Source of the DNA: Chitinophaga sp. H8
Lineage (GTDB): Bacteria; Bacteroidota; Bacteroidia; Chitinophagales; Chitinophagaceae
NCBI RefSeq assembly: GCF_040567655.1
Contig: NZ_JBEXAC010000001.1
Span: 3,100,001-3,164,000, forward strand
Direction: 5' to 3'
Length of the DNA stretch: 64,000 nt
Position 1 is the stretch's first letter. Each line of letters starts with the position of its first letter. Of the stretch, positions 63,909 through 64,000 are shown one piece after another. Under the pieces are notes generated by a model. It did no database searches. It saw only the letters and a list, made by a program, of their open reading frames with translations, and had not been told where the DNA came from. A program made the translations under genes and the position numbers.

Positions 63909-64000
63909 GTAATAACCTACTAATTGCTATGTTTAGCTAGCTAATAGCAACAATTACAGCCGATATTTTTATGGCAAAAAATACCCGCTATTTTGTCGTA

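Noticed and set aside
1..64000. rRNA, tRNA, insertion sequences, prophage and integrase genes
   Set aside because: Read for them on both strands; no cloverleaf, transposase motif or phage structural gene was recognised. Weak tRNAs cannot be fully excluded by eye.

Overview
The window comes from a Bacteroidota genome, most likely Chitinophagaceae and Chitinophaga-like. The evidence is two complete SusC/SusD outer-membrane pairs plus the start of a third SusC, ECF sigma/FecR signalling, a type IX secretion (T9SS) type B adhesin followed by a PorP/SprF partner, many short regulator and GNAT genes, and promoters matching the Bacteroidota -7 consensus TAnnTTTG. No rRNA, tRNA, CRISPR array, insertion sequence or prophage was seen.

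Layout. 1-681: N-terminus of a minus-strand SusC cut by the window edge. 1163-2083: DKNYY-type exported protein. 14888-2165 (minus): ECF sigma, FecR, SusC, SusD, a multidomain sugar dehydrogenase/cytochrome c lipoprotein, an MFS permease and a Tat-exported Gfo/Idh oxidoreductase. This reads as a sensed uptake and periplasmic oxidation locus without any glycoside hydrolase. 23224-15026 (minus): ROK regulator, ECF sigma, FecR, SusC, SusD, a second uptake locus without enzymes. 23519-29418: outer-membrane porin, Tat-exported phosphocholine-type phospholipase C, a membrane protein and a sialidase-like protein. 29469-32550: DEAD-box helicase, TfoX-like, CAT-like acetyltransferase and HAD phosphatase.

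32804-45862 is a mosaic of small regulatory and housekeeping genes: two SRPBCC proteins, an ArsR regulator, FMN reductase, membrane-bound LuxR with DUF4199, DoxX, AraC, an NAD(P)-binding protein, MocR facing a Cys/Met-type PLP enzyme, GNATs, quinone oxidoreductase, VOC and PhnA-like proteins. It is rich in readable control elements: paired operators, a start codon buried in a 20-bp inverted repeat, and an 11-bp-period repeat that folds on itself. 46013-51752 is the T9SS adhesin with six 95-residue repeats and its PorP/SprF partner.

53493-59192 encodes a 1,899-residue protein without a signal peptide. It has a TTR-like domain, a Gly/Ser-rich segment, a His/Cys motif, an Ig-like domain and a C-terminal HExxH zincin-like domain with a possible Met-turn. 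It is the best candidate for something undescribed. A rhodanese gene follows it. A TetR regulator then faces two small membrane-protein genes across a clear double operator, and the window ends with DUF1080, GIY-YIG, GNAT and DUF1801 genes.

All family assignments come from reading motifs and domain order; no database search was possible.
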